Source: Sphaerisporangium perillae (GTDB lineage Bacteria; Actinomycetota; Actinomycetes; Streptosporangiales; Streptosporangiaceae). From it: a stretch of DNA of 64,000 bases. The translations under genes and the position numbers were made by a program. The DNA lies in assembly GCF_023276435.1 (NCBI RefSeq), contig NZ_JALLPO010000011.1, positions 124,001 through 188,000 on the forward strand. Direction: 5' to 3'. The notes below the pieces were generated by a model, which was not told where the DNA came from, searched no databases, and saw only the letters and a list, made by a program, of their open reading frames with translations. Shown here piece by piece: positions 62,816-64,000 of this stretch; the first letter of the stretch is position 1; each line of letters opens with the position of its first letter.

Positions 62816-64000
62816 GTGGATCCGCTGAAAGCACTGGCTGACGCGGAGCGTAGGCCGTACTGGTTGGACAGTCCGGACAAACCCGAGCCGCTGCGGCGGC
62901 TCTTCGAGGAGACGGCCGCCGGCCTGGCCGTGGTCGGCGGCGGGTTCTCCGGCCTGTGGACCGCCCTCATGGCCAAGGAGCGCGACCCCTCGCTCGACGT
63001 CGTCCTGCTCGAGGGCAGGCGCATCGGCTGGGCCGCCTCCGGCCGCAACGGCGGCTTCTGCGTCGCGAGCCTCACCCACGGGCTCGGCAACGGCCTCGCG
63101 CGCTGGCCGCAGGAGATCTCCACGCTCGTGCGCCTGGGCAAGGAGAACCTCGACGAGATCGAGCGGACGGTCGGCAGGTACGGCATCCGCTGCTCGTTCG
63201 AGCGCACCGGGGAGCTGAACGTGGCCACCGAGCCATGGCAGCTCGACGGCATGGCCGAGGAGGCCGGCATCGCCCGGGAACTCGGCATTGAGCACCGGCT
63301 CCTGGACCAGGAGCAGGTGCGCGCCGAGGTGAACTCGCCCACCTACGTCGGCGGGCAGTGGGACCGCGACGGCTGCGCGATGATCGACCCGGCGCGGCTG
63401 GCGTGGGGCCTGCGCGAGGCCTGCCTGTCGCTCGGGGTGCGGATCTACGAGCACAGCCCGGTCCGCTCGCTCAAGGACGACGGGTCGGCCATCGAGCTGA
63501 TGACCCCGCACGGCAAGGTGCGCGCGGACAAGGTCGCCCTCGGGACGGGGGTGTTCCCGCCGCTGCTCGGACGGCTGAAGAACTTCCTGGTGCCGGTGTA
63601 CGACTACGCGCTGATGACCGAGCCGCTCTCCCCGGCCCAGCTCGCGTCCGTCGGCTGGCGCAACCGGCAGGGCATCGGGGACGGGGCCAACCAGTTCCAC
63701 TACTACCGGCTCACCGAGGACGGCCGCATCCTGTGGGGCGGGTACGACGCCGTGTACTACAACGGCGGCCGGGTCAAGCAGGAGTACGAGCAGCGCGACG
63801 CGACGTTCGCCAAGCTCGCCGCGCACTTCTACACGACGTTCCCGCAGCTCGCCGGCGTGCGCTTCACCCACCGCTGGGGCGGGGTGATCGACACCTGCAG
63901 CCGGTTCAGCGCGTTCTTCGGCAGGGCCCACCGGGGACGGCTGGCGTACGCCGTCGGGTACACCGGGCTCGGCGTCGGGGCGACGCGGTTCGGCGCGAAC
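62816..64000 (+). CDS. FAD-dependent amine oxidoreductase, PuuB-like (cut by window end)
   Basis: 395 residues in the window, open at 64000. N-terminal FAD-binding Rossmann motif VVGGGFSGLWTAL with the ribose-binding LLEGRRIGWAASGRNGGF, then a DAO-type domain. Homologous enzymes sit in putrescine catabolic clusters (gamma-glutamylputrescine oxidase). GTG 62816 is chosen since AGGA lies about ten bases upstream; GTG 62807 is possible. Co-directional with the importer, 85 nt downstream. Confidence 0.85.
   Translation, partial: MDPLKALADAERRPYWLDSPDKPEPLRRLFEETAAGLAVVGGGFSGLWTALMAKERDPSLDVVLLEGRRIGWAASGRNGGFCVASLTHGLGNGLARWPQEISTLVRLGKENLDEIERTVGRYGIRCSFERTGELNVATEPWQLDGMAEEAGIARELGIEHRLLDQEQVRAEVNSPTYVGGQWDRDGCAMIDPARLAWGLREACLSLGVRIYEHSPVRSLKDDGSAIELMTPHGKVRADKVALGTGVFPPLLGRLKNFLVPVYDYALMTEPLSPAQLASVGWRNRQGIGDGANQFHYYRLTEDGRILWGGYDAVYYNGGRVKQEYEQRDATFAKLAAHFYTTFPQLAGVRFTHRWGGVIDTCSRFSAFFGRAHRGRLAYAVGYTGLGVGATRFGAN

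Overview
The window is a contiguous chromosomal segment of a high-GC actinobacterium. GC-rich third codon positions, frequent GTG/TTG starts, paired conservons (cvnABCD), the order ffh-rpsP-khpA-rimM-trmD-rplS-lepB-lepB-rnhB-DUF2469-yraN-comM-dprA, and rpsB-tsf-pyrH-frr-cdsA-rlmN all point to a mycelial actinomycete, most likely of the Streptosporangiaceae/Nonomuraea type. The genus is inference.

Layout. 1-335: start of a glucosamine-kinase/maltokinase-like gene leaving the window on the minus strand. 373-8010: polyamine-type ABC importer (order D-B-C-A), a divergent TetR regulator, a UDP-glycosyltransferase and an aldehyde dehydrogenase. A TTGAA-N6-TTCAA palindrome lies in front of both plus-strand units. 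8205-21515: two conservons, each a nitrate-sensor-like histidine kinase, roadblock protein, DUF742 protein and small GTPase. They flank a minus-strand SsuABC/NitT-TauT type importer operon with two different permeases. 21638-26164: ffh and the ribosomal protein/tRNA-modification operon, closed by a clear terminator. 26412-33956: two signal peptidases, rnhB, DUF2469, a 0.9-kb repeat-rich gap, yraN, comM, a structured IS200/IS605-end-like element, and dprA. 34157-40202: accessory genes (HxlR, FrnE-like DsbA, M23 peptidase, CoA-transferase, MFS/ArsR pair with an elaborate operator). 40504-47397: rpsB-tsf-pyrH-frr-cdsA, a SUFU-like gene on the other strand, and rlmN. 47402-54405: small membrane protein, rnhA, then an accessory patch (lipoprotein, WXG100-like plus large partner, methyltransferase, small ABC exporter). 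54518-56370: DivIVA-repeat protein followed by tandem-repeat DNA. 56371-64000: AsnC/Lrp regulator divergent from a putrescine uptake and catabolism operon (aminobutyraldehyde dehydrogenase, PotA, PotD, PotB, PotC, FAD amine oxidoreductase cut by the window end).

Working together: the last block imports putrescine-like amines and oxidises the derived aldehyde. The first block is a paralogous importer paired with a glycosyltransferase and its own aldehyde dehydrogenase, so its substrate is probably different and is unknown. The conservons are membrane-associated signalling modules; the transporter between them may be a genomic passenger or a functional partner. No tRNA, rRNA, CRISPR array, prophage or intact transposase gene was seen.
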